Assembly (NCBI GenBank): GCA_963969345.1 | Contig: OZ017770.1 | Location: forward strand, 7,573,246-7,637,245 | Length of the DNA: 64,000 nt | Origin: Turbatrix aceti | Lineage: Eukaryota > Nematoda > Chromadorea > Rhabditida > Panagrolaimidae | Direction of reading: 5' to 3' | Shown here: positions 28,894-42,384 of the stretch, one piece after another | How the letters are laid out: each line of letters begins with the position of its first letter | Numbering within the stretch: position 1 is the first letter of the stretch | Made by a program: the position numbers and the translations under genes | Notes under the pieces: generated by a model | What the model was told of the DNA's origin: nothing | What the model saw: the letters and a program-made list of their open reading frames with translations, nothing else | Database searches by the model: none

Positions 28894-31006
28894 ATGAATT
28901 ACATCGGATTTTTTGGCATCCTCATTTTATTATCCGTTTTTAAACAACTCGAATCACAGAAGGCCAAAGCTACCCGAAGTATGTCATTTTAATTGCAACG
29001 TTTAATATTTTACACTGAATTTTTTTTAGATGTGGAAATAACAGCTGACGTGGAAAAAATTCGAGATCCAGAAGGCTTTGCTGCTATCAAGGAACTCCAC
29101 AGCCTGATCGACGACGATCACAGTGGCTCAATCGATCGATTCGAGTCAAACGATGTAAATAATTTTCTTTTCGCTCTGTTACTAATCTTCAGCAACGGGG
29201 GTATTTTAGTTTCTCCAAGGAGATCTCAAGCTCACTGGCAGCGATCGAATTCGGCGCGAACGTGCTTTTCATCATGACGACGACTCAATTACCGTCGATG
29301 ACATGTGGGAGAGTTGGTTTCAGTCCGAGGAACGGGACTGGGATGAAAAAGTCGTCCTCAATTGGCTGATCAACGTCGTTCGGTTGCCTCAATACGAAAA
29401 ACTGTTTATGGATCACAAAGTTACGGGCATTGCACTTCCAAGGTGGTTTTTATTTTATTTTCTACCAAAGGAGATTTAATGGCTGTTTTTCAGAATGGCC
29501 GTGCAAAACTCTTCATTCCTGATTTCCGTGCTTGGGATTAAAAACTTTGTCCACAGACAAAAATTGCAGCTTAAGGCGCTCGATCTTGTTCTTTTCGGAT
29601 TTGTCGAATCGCAGTCAAAATTCAAAGACATTGTCATCGGCTTCATGGCAATTACGGTGCTCGCCCTCGGCCTCGGCTTCCGCAAAGTTTATCTCAAAAA
29701 CAAAACCGAAGTGGAGAGCTTGTCTAAGAAGTTGTCTGAATTGTCGTCGATGGAGACTGATTTTGAAGGCGTCAACAAGGGGTGCGTGTACTTATTTGGT
29801 CATGTGGCAACACAAAAACAGGCACTACTCACAATTGTCATTTTTAGATTTGGTTCGGGTGACAGTAATACTACCGACGATGAAACTGTCAATGAACTCA
29901 AGATGAAACTTGAAGAGGCAGAGAAACGTCTAGAAATGGCTGGATCGGAGGGTATCTCGTACACCCTCCAGCCACTGCTGAGACGCACCTACGAGACGGA
30001 AATCAATTTTGTCAACGAAAAGAGGCTTGCCTGTTTGGCTGAAATGAAGGAGGCAAAGGAGTTTGTTGATCGCATGCGACGCAAACAATCGAGTCTCATG
30101 AACTCGCTCAAGCTTGCCACGGGTGCAACTGTGGGGGAAACAGAATCCGTCGATGCAAAAGTGCTCTCATTGAAGTGAGTAAAAGCAAAGACATTAAATT
30201 TTAATTTGCTTATTTTTTAGACAACGCATGTCAAAAATCAAGCAGCTCATGGACGAATGCCAGCATCGCTGGATCGAAATTGAAACAACGTGCGGCTTTT
30301 CCGTAATTGGAAATTATGGTGAGAGTTCGCCGGGGGGAACCTGTTTACTGTCACTTTAAATTTCACTTTCTTTAACACTCTCTGCTTTTTAGCCAAGCAT
30401 AATTACTTAATTAACTCGGGCTCAAGTCAAGGACTACGCAATGCTAACACGACTTACACACTAGGTATCACTTTCACCTTTTTTTTTCATCCACTCACGC
30501 TTCTTTTATTTTGCACTTTATGTTTTTCATTGCATTTGATATTTTTTACAACTAATGATTTCCACAGGACCTCCATCGCTCGCCACACCGATGCACGGAT
30601 CAGCAGGATCGCTGGCAAAGCTTTCCAAGTCGGAATCGCGCAAGGATTTGGCCCTGCGTCTGCCACAGTTGTCTCAACCAAGTTTTTGTTCGGAAAACTC
30701 TTCGACATCGTCTCTCTCGAATCAGACAAAGTACGGTACAACATTGCTTAATTTTTTTGCTTTTTACAGGCACATTATGTTTTCTCCTCGTTGCATGGTT
30801 TATCTTTTTGTCTTTTTTTTTGATATTGGGCTTTCAGGTTGATCGATTCGACTTCGACTGCCTCGACCGTCCCAGTTTCTATTCGGTATCCCGTGCTCAA
30901 GGAATTGAAGGATCACAACGATACACGCTCCATATCTAGTCAAAGCACGTCCTCGCTCAAATCCAGACTCAACAGCGTGTTCAAGCGCAACAAAACCAAG
31001 ACCTAA
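28894..31006 (+). CDS. stim-1: STIM, endoplasmic-reticulum calcium sensor for store-operated entry
   Basis: Nine exons join in frame: 28894-28978, 29030-29154, 29210-29442, 29494-29781, 29848-30174, 30221-30318, 30393-30464, 30568-30730, 30838-31006; 519 aa. Order of parts: signal peptide ([16 protein letters not shown]); canonical EF-hand loop [12 protein letters not shown] near residue 55; degenerate second EF region; SAM domain ([44 protein letters not shown]); one transmembrane helix ([17 protein letters not shown]); coiled coils; the Orai-activating CAD/SOAR segment starting [17 protein letters not shown] and ending [15 protein letters not shown]; a serine-rich tail; and a basic end (FKRNKTKT) fit for plasma-membrane phosphoinositides. 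The first coiled coil is only about half the length of that of human STIM1. Function by family: gates Orai when ER calcium falls. Confidence 0.95.
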
Positions 31007-32608
31007 GCAGCTTTGCAATCAATTGCCCTTTTCTGTTAATTATTACTAGTTCGCTAGATCAAATATTTTTATGCAGCTATTTCTGGCGCACGTTGCCGCG
31101 ACGTACTGTCATTTGGCATCATTTTTGAGTATAGCCGTCTTGCGTTTCAAAAAATTGAGATTTCCGGTTCTCTACGCTGTGTATATCAATTTTCTATACT
31201 TGCGGGTTTTTAATAACATCTGCAACATGTTTTTTACATTGAGCTTCAAAATGGGTTAACAGATCGTTCTTGCTTTTATTGTAGATGATTGTTATTTTTT
31301 GTGACGGTAATAAGATGTTTGCAACGCGAAATAAACTACAATGTAAATTACCGACGTTGTCAGACATGTCATCTCTACCTCGTTGCCGAGACTGTTGCAC
31401 AGAACACTCTTGACCCAAGCGTGACGAAGAATATGCTGCTACGTTACTTCATTATGCAATGCGAGAGTGATTGCTCTGCGCGGCGGCGGTAATCTATCAT
31501 GTCGGATGATTTCGAGGAACATTTGACCTCCCAAAATTGGCACTCTGAGGAGCGATCTGAATGTCAAGTTCACTCGCGAGCATATTTGTGTATCCAGTCA
31601 TCAGCAGCGTGATGCAACCATCTAATTGCAGTCATGATCTGGTTGCTAGTTATGTATATGTCCAACAGGAGCGAGCATGCAGTGTCTTATCTTTGATCGA
31701 CTACGGTGCGTTTCAAAGGAAAAGAGGATGTTATTAATCCGGCGAGTAACAAGCGATGCTTAGTTTGTGGTGCGCCTGGGTAAAGAGGCAGAATTCATTT
31801 TAACGGTTTCTTTTCGCGGGTAATGAACTGCTACAAAGGGTAATATTGCGCGACGAATTGTCAATGACTACTCCGCAGCGGTCATCAATATAGGCAAATG
31901 TGCCAAACTGTCTGTCAAATAAGCTTGCGCTGCATGGTTTATTAAAAGCGCATCCGTAACATACAATGATTGGTTAGGAAATCTGTTTTCCTATAAAAGC
32001 CCATACTGGGGCTAAATGCTTTCTAATTGACGTGACCTAACCGTCCTCTACTCACTCAGTGATTGTTGAAATTAGTTTGTATTAGACGGCTGAATGATGC
32101 CAGCCGGAGGACTATTTATTCGCAGCTGCGATGTAGAAGTAAACGTTGTGTTTTGTAAGAGTATAACAGCTTATCAATGCATCAATTAGCAGTTCCTAAC
32201 GGTGCCGTCTTACTTGGCTTTCGTCGCACTTGTAGAGCGTTAACTGCTTTGGGAGTTTTTTATATTCAATTTCTGCGCATGTCCGCAATCCATTTTTCAA
32301 GTTTATCGGTAAACATAAACTGTCACGGCAATTACATAAAAAAGGTTTTGTTTGGTGTTTTACTCAATCAGGAGTCTTCATCGCCGATGCGATGGGTTGT
32401 CACCAGAACCGTGAAAATGCTATAGGCGGAGTCATCAACATCACGATAGTGCAATTTACGGCCAATGAGACAGTAGTCCTTTCATGTTTGACTACTACTT
32501 TTTTTCACGTAAATTAGTTTGTGTCGCGCTTTTTACTGTAATCAACATTTTAATTTTGCTTTAAAAAACAAACCACAGGATTTTAATTTAGAGACGGAAT
32601 TTTTTTAG
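31007..32608. other. Intergenic, upstream of engrailed
   Basis: About 1.6 kb without a supported exon. It holds the STIM 3' end and presumably engrailed control elements. A strong acceptor (TTTTTTTAG, ending at 32608) touches the engrailed ATG and may be a trans-splice site. Confidence 0.5.
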
Positions 32609-34304
32609 ATGTTTTCGGAAAGCTGCGCTTCGTCTTCGTCTGACGGGGCCATGTCTCCGGATTCGGTTGCCAATCTATCTCTACGAAGCTGTGCCAATTC
32701 TTCGACATCCACATCTCCATCAACCCTCAAGTTTTCCATTGATAACATATTGCAACCTAATTTCGGACAGGTGAGTCGGGGGAAAGGATTACGCGTACTA
32801 TTTTCACACCGTCGATGCGCAACGCCTAATTTGTTACGATTTGTGCAATTTGTTTCAACAATTTTTGTTTTGTTGTTTAATTTCCGAGATTAAATCTGGC
32901 GTAGGAGAAGGCAATACGGTTGTCCTTCGGATAGCAAAGATCGCGGTTTAATTAAAGCTTTTTCGCTCGTTTTGCGCTTTTTCTTTCATGATAGCCATCG
33001 ACGACAAACTTTCCACAGCGAAGCCTATGATTATCGTTTCTTTGCAGCGATCCGATGTTTCTTTGGCGGCATTGCAACACTGCATGATGGCAGGCATGGG
33101 AAAGCAATCCCCGGTGCCAACTGCAGCCGCCCCACCGCTGCCTGCCTGGATTTATTGCACACGTTATTCGGATAGACCAAGTTCAGGTACATCGTCAATT
33201 TACGGTATGCAGATGAATACAGAATGCCTTGTTTCAGGTCCTCGTATAAGAAAAACAAAAAAGAAAGGCCAGACCGAGGAGGAAAAGAGACCAAGAACAG
33301 CGTTTACCGTAGATCAGTTGGAACGCTTGAAGGAACAATTTATGGATAACAAATACCTGACAGAAAAGCGAAGACAAGAGTTGGCACATGAACTCGGACT
33401 GAACGAATCGCAAATCAAGATTTGGTTTCAAGTAAGTTGTATGCAAAAAATTTAAATTTTGACTCTGGAAATGTAATTAGCAAGATTGACACCTCGGCCA
33501 CCTGCAGAACACCTGCGCACCCTTTTCATCATTCTGTTACCTGATTGCGACAAATTTTTTCGTGTAAAAACATAGCCATAAATTTCGACAGGTTTAGTAG
33601 TAAAAAAAAACTGAGACAGATACCTTTCACCTAGAAGTAATCATTCCTCAATGACTCTAATGACTGCTCGTTAGGAGTTTTGTTTGTTGACTGCTGTGCT
33701 TCATTCATTAATTTGTAAAGGCCGGTTTTAACGACTGTTGCCTCTTTCTGACGTCGCATATCAAACGAAGGCAACCCCTCTGCAAAGGCGGCAAAGCTAA
33801 TATGTAGATATTATCTTGATTTTTCGGTTGGTTTTGTCCTCCTCTTGTTCGCGCGCTCAACAATCTCCTCTGCAAGTAGTATCGTTTGACTAACTAACAA
33901 ACGATTTGTAAATTGGACGAAACAAGTCAATTGTACACGCTAGGGAAGGGGTAAAAAAACTTTTAAAACGCCGCAGATTACCTGCCACCATGCTGGGAAG
34001 AATGAGAACGAGTACAAGAGGGCAAAACATCTTTAATATCTATTATATTTTGTGATGATTAATCTGCTATGATGAAAAGGGCCGTCGTACGTGGCTTGTT
34101 GTACAGCAGCACAGAACAGACATTCTCCCCCTGAGTATATGTATTTTGTGCAGTAAAAATGACACTAAAACCTACGATTTTCAGAATAAGCGAGCCAAGC
34201 TTAAAAAAGCAGGTGCCCACAGGCAGTCGCTTGCTTTTCACCTGATGACACAGGGCCTCTATAATCACACGCCGACAAAGGCAGCCATGACACCTCACTT
34301 ATAG
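32609..34304 (+). CDS. en: Engrailed homeobox transcription factor
   Basis: Exons 32609-32770, 33048-33186, 33238-33431 and 34185-34304 join in frame; 204 aa. All engrailed homology regions are present: EH1 Groucho-binding motif FSIDNILQ (about residues 43-50); EH2 [16 protein letters not shown], which contacts Extradenticle/PBX; EH3 linker [16 protein letters not shown]; the homeodomain at about 116-176 with recognition helix [18 protein letters not shown]; and EH5 [15 protein letters not shown]. The homeodomain is split by an intron of 753 nt after WFQ, a position shared with many homeobox genes. C. elegans has one engrailed gene, ceh-16, so this is its probable orthologue. The ATG is immediately preceded by a splice acceptor. 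Confidence 0.96.
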
Positions 34305-37300
34305 TGAATCCAAATACTATGTTAATAATTTCCCCGATCTCCCTCATCAACTGGCAAAGATAAGAGAAAAAAATTGTTGAATGCCATGTTTATCAATTTC
34401 AACACCCAATAATGACTACATTTGCAAGTATTATTATCGTGTACTTGGCATAATAAATGAAACGCCACGATACATGTGATAGTTTGAAATTGATTTATGA
34501 AATAAATAATTTTAACACAATTTATTTTTGTTTTTTCCGTTTTTTAGTTTTTTTCGTTTTCGCTGTTTGTTTTGTTTTTGCCAAAATAAAACATCGTTTT
34601 ACACCATTTTTTGTATGCATGTTACATAAATTCTAACGTTTGTCCATTCGTGGTTTATATTTATGGCCGTAAGTTAAACGCATCATGTTGTCGTCTTGTC
34701 CGTCGATACGGCTGCAGGGTAGAAAAAAAAAAGAGAGACAGCCTCATGCGTCGCTTTATAGCCTATGGATTTTTGCTTCCTTTTGACTTTTGTACTAGTG
34801 ATTTCGAGCATACTAATCGCCAAAAAAACAACAGATAAAAATGAAATGATATCTTTTTAACTTGTTGTTTTGACGCTAGTCTCGAAGATTTCCCCCATGA
34901 CATGGATACCAAATCGTTTTACACGGGTTTGGGATACTACATCTGTCGGTCGGACTGAGTATTAGCGTGAAGTCCCTGCACGTAGGCATTTTATCACCAC
35001 AGAGCTAACTAACTTCATTTTGGCTACCAATCTACTACAATAACTTATAGATTTCTTAGTTTTGCAATTTTCTCGTGTAAAATATATAATACCAGCTTAT
35101 AACTAGGCCGCAAAAGTACACAATAATGCTAAAAATGAGTGGCAGTGACAAAATGACAGCTTCTGGGCTCACGTCGTATTTGCTTGCATCTGATAAGTAT
35201 TCAGACAGGATTCAAAAAGATATATATTTCGTTTTTTTTTCAACATTATTTGCCCTGATATTCTTTCTTATCATAAAAAATAAAAATTAAAAAAAAGAAC
35301 ATGTTTTATATTGCTTTTGTTTCTTTCTGCAATCGACATGAATGAAGTGGTTGCTTTTTACACCACGGATGCATTGCCAAGCATTTTGCCATAGCCGACT
35401 CATGTCGCATTTAAAAAATGCCATTAGGTGCTGTGCCGCCTGGGAAGTGAGTTAGACACGGTCTCACGCGACTAGTTGTTAATTATGAGACTGCAATTTT
35501 TTTTAGAGAAAGCATTTTATATACATATGTTGCGCAACGTGCTCGTTCTGTATACATATTTCATTTATTACCCTTCGTTGTCTGTCTCACTTTGCTCCCC
35601 TTAGGCAAGTTTGTGTTCCATGTTGTCAAGCAGGTAACTTTTATTTTTATGTGTATTGAGTGGATGATGACAAAACATCACCCATGCTGCTTTGGAATAA
35701 CAAAACATACCACTTTAATGAATGATAGAAGGCAGCATAGTTGTTAGTTGCCATTGTTTTGGTTAGAATTTATATTTTATCAAAATGGAGTTGTTGTTTG
35801 TGCACTATAAAACTTATTGACAGCTAGTTGACGTTTATGTCTACCACGTGGGTTGTTAGCACTGCCAAGCGTAGTGTACATTATAGCTGATATAGAGTCA
35901 CATCTAATATAGATTGGGGTAATGCAGAGAACTCTCCGGGCGTTCATCTCATCGTTCATTGTTTGTAGATGATCTGTATTTTTTGTTAATTATAATATGC
36001 ACTTCTTATTACATTCGTAGGATATATATTTCTTTGTTTATAAATTTTGGTGTCTGCGTTGCCCAAATCTAATTATCATGCAACCGAAGATGAGCATTTC
36101 TTTGTTTTTCTTAATTATTCTTAATTTTTAATTCTTTCATAACACTAGGTGGCAGACGTCTTAATTGATATAATTTCACATAATTTGTAACGCTGATAGC
36201 AGACGTCTCCGACTTCTTACTTCGTACGTGCGATTTCTTTTGTACATACGAGAGTTGTTTTTCAAACATTCTTTGGACTGTCTTCTTTTTGAAGGTCTCG
36301 CACTTTTTCCTTCTTTTTTTTCGCAGTTTGAGCGTTTTTTTCGCTATTATGCTAATCGACTAGCGCAGTGTGCATGAAAAAAACGCTTAAGCAAGAGTTT
36401 TGTGCCCCACTTCGCAGTAGCTGTTACAAGAAAGAAAGCGATTCAATTTGCTAGGGAGATTGTTGCTTCTAAAGACTTGTTCTATCGTAAGATAATTGTG
36501 CCTCTGCCACTTTATACACTTACAAATTATGATATTACGCCCATTAAGGTACTCTAATGAGGTCTAGTGAGTGCTTTTACCGTTACCCGACAGCTATGTT
36601 GATACAGAGTGATAAAAATTATTTTCCCTTTCTGACTTTATGCGTAGTACGCATACGTCTTGCCATACGGGGCTGTATTACTACTATTGCTACTACTACT
36701 GCCACCACCACCAGTAGTGGAAAAACACAGGCATCGCAACATAAAGATACGCACTCTTTTTTTCATACTTCGCTATTTTGTTTGTCAACGCCGTGTGTGT
36801 AGGTCTTTCCCCCCACACACAGGAAACGCAGCATGAACACCACCAGCGCCTAAAAAATGCGCAGTTGACGATTTTAGTTCTTCAGTACCCGTTGCTTCAG
36901 ATGCTTGTGCGAACGACGACGACCGACAAACAGTTGTGGTACAATGCCTTCGTCGTGTTCTTCAACCCAAGAGTTTGTCTTTCCATCCCGAGACTGTGAA
37001 TGTAAAAATATAGGGCAAAAACACGTATAAGTTCTGATTTACCCAAGGAGAGAGATGTGAGGTAATTGGAGGGAGTATCAATTGTCTCTCTTACATATTA
37101 GCGGAAAAAAATCGATGTCGTTCAAATTAGGGACGCGCAATTATGCCATTGTTCCATGCTGCAGATGTGTCACATTTTTTTTTGTTTTGCTTTCCTGTCG
37201 TTGACGTCGGGACTCGACTTACTTACTTGCCTGATGTCATACACGCCTCGGTATTAATCAATTGATGGAAAAGTTACTTACTCCCCCCCTCTGCGTTATC

Positions 37301-37714
37301 ATGTTGCGTGTGTCGCGCTATGAGCGTTACTTTGACAACCACAGTGTGTTATTAATCTGCAGAAATCTAAGGGCGTTAATATTTTTATTTTATATATTTT
37401 TCTTAAGTTTAGACAGAGTATAGCGCCATTTTTTTGTAGTCTAAAAAACTTGTTTTTCTGTGGTTCCGTTGAGGCTTTACTTTAATGACTATCCCAATCA
37501 TTTTTTTTTGCTCCTGCGTTCATCGATCGATTTTTATGAGCACGTGTTTTTCGTAGGTTGCTTTTTGCATTGTTTTTCAACCACGGCTGTTTCAGGCGAA
37601 TTGAATTTTGAGCAGACGGTTATTGTCACCCAACTTTCAAGTGTTCTGTGTTTCCTAGAGTTTCGTTTTTTGAAAAACTTTTTCTCCCGCCTGCGGGCAT
37701 AATTAGTCAATTAC
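34305..37714. other. Large gene-free region between engrailed and the nuclear receptor
   Basis: About 3.4 kb, the longest non-coding stretch in the window. It is AT-rich and contains only short unsupported ORFs. A trinucleotide-like tract of CTA/CCA units lies near 36675-36718. It is a reasonable place for developmental control elements of the two transcription-factor genes, but I identified no specific site. Confidence 0.5.
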
Positions 37715-39980
37715 ATGGATTACATAACTCAAACTGCTGCATCTCCGTCTTTGGAAGCCGATTTAGTGGAATGCAAGTATAATGTTCAGTACCGGCCTCA
37801 GGTGACTAGCAGCTCATCATTAGCTAAAATTTCATCACAGTCAAGCAACGGCTCTATGCAGCCTCGGCAGCGACGGAAAGTACCCGAAGGCGAGCTGTGT
37901 GCGGTATGCTCGGATCGTGCCACTGGTTATCACTACGGCACCCCAAGTTGCAACGGATGGTCAGTGCCATTTCGCCCCCCTTTTTTGCCTTTAAAAATAT
38001 TTATTGACAAAAAAACAGCAAATACACGTTCGAAATTTCCAAGTGCGTCAAGCACTTCCTTTCCTTCTAAAATGTTTGTCAGACGCAAACTATGGACAAG
38101 TTGCCGAGAGGCATTCTGGCATAGCATTTTTTTTCTCGCTAGCAACTTTCCTTCAGCGTTACTGAGTTTTAGATCTAATTATTTTCTGAGTTCTGCTCAC
38201 ACAAATATAATTTTTTTTCGGCTCAATGAGTACAAATGCCTTGAAGTAATGACATTACCTTCTGGGCAGGTAGAGATATGCACAAAGTACGGCTATCGTC
38301 TGATTCCGACAATTTAATTACAATACAAATTGTGTTACATGGATTAAAAGATTTTCCAAAAAAATCTACATCTTCAGGAACAAAAATGCCGCGTTTTTAT
38401 AAATCAAAAATGTTTCATTAGCAACGAAGCATAATGATGTGCATAAAATGCACTGCAGTTACGTGCTGATTATAGGACAATTAATTAACGATGAAAATAA
38501 TTCTCGTCAAAAATAATCAATCAGAAATAATCAATCTTTTTCGGATTACTTTAATGTCATTTTTTGCGGCTGTTTTTTAATCACGGCGAGACAACAAACT
38601 AGTATTAAATGTCGTGAACCGTATTCGTATTCTATTTTAAAACAAAACACATCTTACATGCAATCAACGAAAGGATTTAATCTTTTTAGCAAGACCTTCT
38701 TCCGAAGAACAATCGTATCAGGGCATACCTTTGTGTGCCAGTACAATGGGAACTGTGACGTAAACAAAAACGTGCGTTGCGCATGCCGCCACTGTCGATT
38801 TAACAAATGTATAGCCGTAGGGATGGACGCACGAGGTTTGTTTCACCGACGACCTCAGTTCTCTCTAGTTTTATCATGATACCTATTCAGCAATTCAAAA
38901 TGACCGTGATCGCATCGGTCCGACTAAAAAGTTCAAGATGGAAAAGCGAAGCAGTTCTGCCGATGATGACCAATTATCCATCAATTCTTCCCCCTCACAA
39001 CAACACGATCATAAACTTGTAGACCATTTGTATGAAATTGAACAGCTTTGCAACAAACTACGTACAAGCATTTTGTATGAATCCAACGACGTAAAAGCCA
39101 CCCTTGCCGCGCCATGCCTTTTGTATCAAGTAAATAACATGGAAACAGATGTAGGTTTTCTTCTTTCTTTTTTTTTTCTTTCACGTGAATGGGATTTCTT
39201 ACGCTGTTCCATTTTTTTAGCAGAATACAGTTTATGGCGGATTGAGGCAGGCTTCGTTGAAGGATATCAAGATGTGGAACATACGAGAGCTAAGATCCTG
39301 TCTCGAATGGGTAAAAACATTTGAAGAATTTATTCGGCTAGATGCAAATGATCAATTAGCATTAGTACGAAATTTTGCATTCACCTTTAACATATTAAAT
39401 CGTGTATATTATTCTATCGATCATGGGCAGGATAAAATAGTATATCCAAACGGCGCATACATATTACGCGACGTCCAAGAGTCAGTAAAGATCCCAGGTT
39501 GCCGGTCAATATATCACAGACAAATGGACGAAATAATGCTACCATTCCGTAACTTAGTTGTCAGTGAACATGAATTTGCAACTTTTAAAGCAGTATTATT
39601 ATTCAATCCAGGTAATTTATGCTTTACGCTTTTTCGTTGACAAGCGTTTATTTTTTTTTTCAGATGCAAATGATTTATCACCAGACGTAAAAAACATAGT
39701 AGCACAAGAGCGGACAAAATACCTGACAGCGTTGTTTTATTGGATTACGAGCAAACACGGAATGACTGCTGGAGTACAGAAATACGCTCAACTTCTGATG
39801 ATGGCTCCCTCGATACAGGTGCGTCAAAAAAATTTATTTTTTTATTTATTTTTATCTTTGCCATTCCGAAAATTTTTTTAGAACATCATCGATCAAAACG
39901 ACGAAAACATGCAAGTTATGCAATTATTTGAACATATCTGGAGAATCGACAGCTTCGTGAAAGAATTGTGCATGAGATAG
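37715..39980 (+). CDS. Nuclear hormone receptor, nematode HNF4-derived type
   Basis: Exons 37715-37959, 38690-38835, 38891-39150, 39221-39611, 39664-39818 and 39882-39980 join in frame; 431 aa. The DNA-binding domain starts near residue 62 with CAVCSDRATGYHYGTPSC, followed by the P-box CNGCKTFFRRTI, the second finger (CQYNGNCDVNKNVRCACRHC) and RFNKCIAVGMDARAIQNDRDRIG. CNGCKTFF, instead of CDGCKGFF, is typical of the expanded nematode HNF4-related receptors. The ligand-binding domain spans about residues 200-430, with the helix-3/4 signature EWVKTFEEFIRLDANDQLALVRN. The 730-nt first intron splits the first zinc finger at the P-box, as in many nuclear receptor genes. The exon 4 acceptor could lie three bases later (39224), dropping one Gln. 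Target genes and ligand are unknown. Confidence 0.93.
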
Positions 39981-40636
39981 AATTTATTTTTGCCTAATTC
40001 ATTAGTAAACTAACTGTGATTACTGTTTATATAGTCATTCTTGTCTGAAAATGCTCATCACCTCAAAACACTCCTATTCAAGCGTGGTTGGTTGTCATTG
40101 TGCTAAAAGCGCGGTTTTACGTATTCCATCTCATTTCCGTTGTAGATTTTTTAAGTGTCTAAATTGTGCAATTTAACATTCACTGACGCCATCTAAGCTT
40201 GCGTCTTTGTTTGTTGCACGGTTTGATGCACACTTGCTTGTGTCAAATTCAGAACTTAACATAGAGAAAAGCATAATTGACATTTTTTTTTATTTTTCAA
40301 AGTTACACAGATGATTTAATGTTAAATATTATTGTGATAATGAGTGGTACTTGTTACACTATAAGCAGATGTTTTTTACTTCTTTCAGTTGTGCAGATTC
40401 CTCTTTCAAAACTGAATAAATGTTTGTTGCTTATTAATGAATTAGTTGTTCAAATTGTGCAAAAATAAGGAAAATCATTCAAATTCTATATATATATATA
40501 TTGGAGTAGTTTTTGTTCGTAGGAAGTTTGATGGTTTTTCTATTTTTTTGTTTTTTCCGGTACGACGAGCAAAATCTTCTGAGCAAGAAGTGTAAGTCTG
40601 TCTAAAACATAAATTGTTGTTCACTCAAAGGTTTCG
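39981..40636. other. Convergent intergenic region
   Basis: 656 nt between the nuclear receptor (+) and the SLC7 gene (-). It holds both 3' UTRs and a TA microsatellite at about 40488-40501. Nothing else was recognised. Confidence 0.5.
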
Positions 40637-42384
40637 CTAACCACTGGTTGAGTTAGTTGCCAACTCACCCATTAAGTCATGAATAAATACAATTTTTTGT
40701 TGGCAATGGATGAATACGAAGTACGCGGGTAGGCCGGTGAGCATGATGCCGATTCCTATGGCGGTGTCCTGGGGTGCCTGGATCACGGGGAATACGACAA
40801 GAAAAACGCATCCGATTAGAAAAATAACCGGGCAAATTATGTTGACCTTAAGGGGGCGTGGATGGGTGCTGGCAGGCTGCTTTACCCTAAAATTTGTAAG
40901 TTTTGTATGTATTTTTGTTTGCACCTGGAAATGAAGTGAACTTTCCTCAGCCAAAGGAGTCCTGCTATGGCCGTGCCTATGGCTAGCCAGTTGACAATCT
41001 GTACGTAGTTGATGAGTGTGTAAATGTTGTCTGATAGCAGGAGGTATAACAGACTCAAAAAAGCCGTGAACAAAACAGCGGGAATAGGAGTCTGCCAGTA
41101 GGGATTAAAATAGCTCAGGACGGTCGGCATGTGGTGGTTTCTGCCTGCTACATAGAACAGTCTGGATGATGTCAGCATAACCCCATTGACCGTTCCGAAA
41201 CACGACAGGGCTACGAGTATTGGCATTATGAACGCCATAGGACCGTAATGTTTTTCTGCAAAGGTCACTGCAATTGCGGCAGAGTCTAGAAGTACTTCCG
41301 GCGTTGTTCCGGCGTAGAAAGCCACGTTTGTCAGGGTATAGACAACTGTGCAGACAGTACAGCTTATTCCTATCGCCAAAGGCAAATTCTTTGTAGGGTT
41401 TATGAGTTCTTCTGTGACAAAGTTCAGGTAATTCCAGCCATTATAGGCCCAGAGCCCGGAATAAAAGGCCAGTGCAATTTGACCAGGCGTAGCTTCCGGC
41501 GGTGCAAAAGCGTGTTCGAATGATTTACGGTTTTCTGAAAGCGGCATGAATACTTTTTTTTAGCTGCGGTGATTACTTACGACCATCAATCACGAGGAGG
41601 GAAAGTCCGGTGATAATTATGAGCAACAGGGCACCCAGCTTGCCTACGGTAAATATATTTTGTACCATGTTGCCTGCCTTTACACTGTACATGTTGACTT
41701 GTGCGAGCAGGACTTAAGAAAAAAGGCGCTTAACATCAGACACAAAAAAGAATTATTCTTACTTATACATCCTGCAGCTAGCAACTGAGGGACCAAGTAA
41801 GGCAGCTCCCCATCGGGGTATAGCGGCCGTAGGATGTAAGTAGCAAAAGTGATAGAGACACAGGTTATGGTGCACGGCCTGACGATCACGCACTCAATCC
41901 ACATTCGGAGAAAGCCCATAAGCGGGCCAAAAGCCTCGAGAACGTAGGCGTAATCGCCTCCGGAAGTACGGATAAATGTGCCCAATTCTGCATAACAATA
42001 TGCGCCAAGAGCTGAGAAACAGCCACATACGATCCAGATAACGAGTGCCCACCCAACTGATTGAACGTCTGCAAAAAAGTTTGTAAGTCTAACAAATATA
42101 TATAAATTTATGATATTTGTACTTTCATGGACGCCTTTTGGCGAAATGAAGATTCCAGAGCCGATGATGCACCCTAAAATGACCATTACTCCTCCAAAGA
42201 GTGTGATAGTCGGTTTCAAGCAGGTCCCATCGTTTTCTAACTAAAAAACACTTTTTTTTTAATACATAAAATTTTTTTTAACCTCAGCCAACGGCTCTAT
42301 TTCCAGATTGTTCGTTTGAAGCACGATCTGCCGCTCTGCAGATTTTCTATCCGCTTTTGAACTTGCTTTTTGGTAGAAACTCAT
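40637..42384 (-). CDS. SLC7-type amino-acid exchanger (LAT light-chain family)
   Basis: Exons 42283-42384, 42123-42240, 41763-42068, 41581-41712, 40925-41534 and 40637-40886 join in frame; 505 aa. About twelve hydrophobic segments are visible, with the APC-superfamily TM1 substrate motif IIGSGIFISPKGV and the next conserved block SVGWALVIWIVCGCFSALGA. Other family landmarks are LRMWIECVIVRP, LAFYSGLWAYNGWNYLNFV (TM6) and SSRLFYVAGRNHHMP. This is the light subunit type (SLC7A5-A11; C. elegans AAT proteins), which usually pairs with an SLC3 glycoprotein. Several C. elegans AATs lack the conserved pairing cysteine; the extracellular loop 3-4 here (LRPLYPDGELPYLVP) also shows no cysteine, so heavy-chain pairing is uncertain. 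An acceptor 28 nt upstream of the ATG may be a leader-splice site. Confidence 0.92.

Noticed and set aside
36557..36999. Histidine/threonine-rich ORFs
   Set aside because: They are translations of trinucleotide-like simple repeats in a non-coding region.
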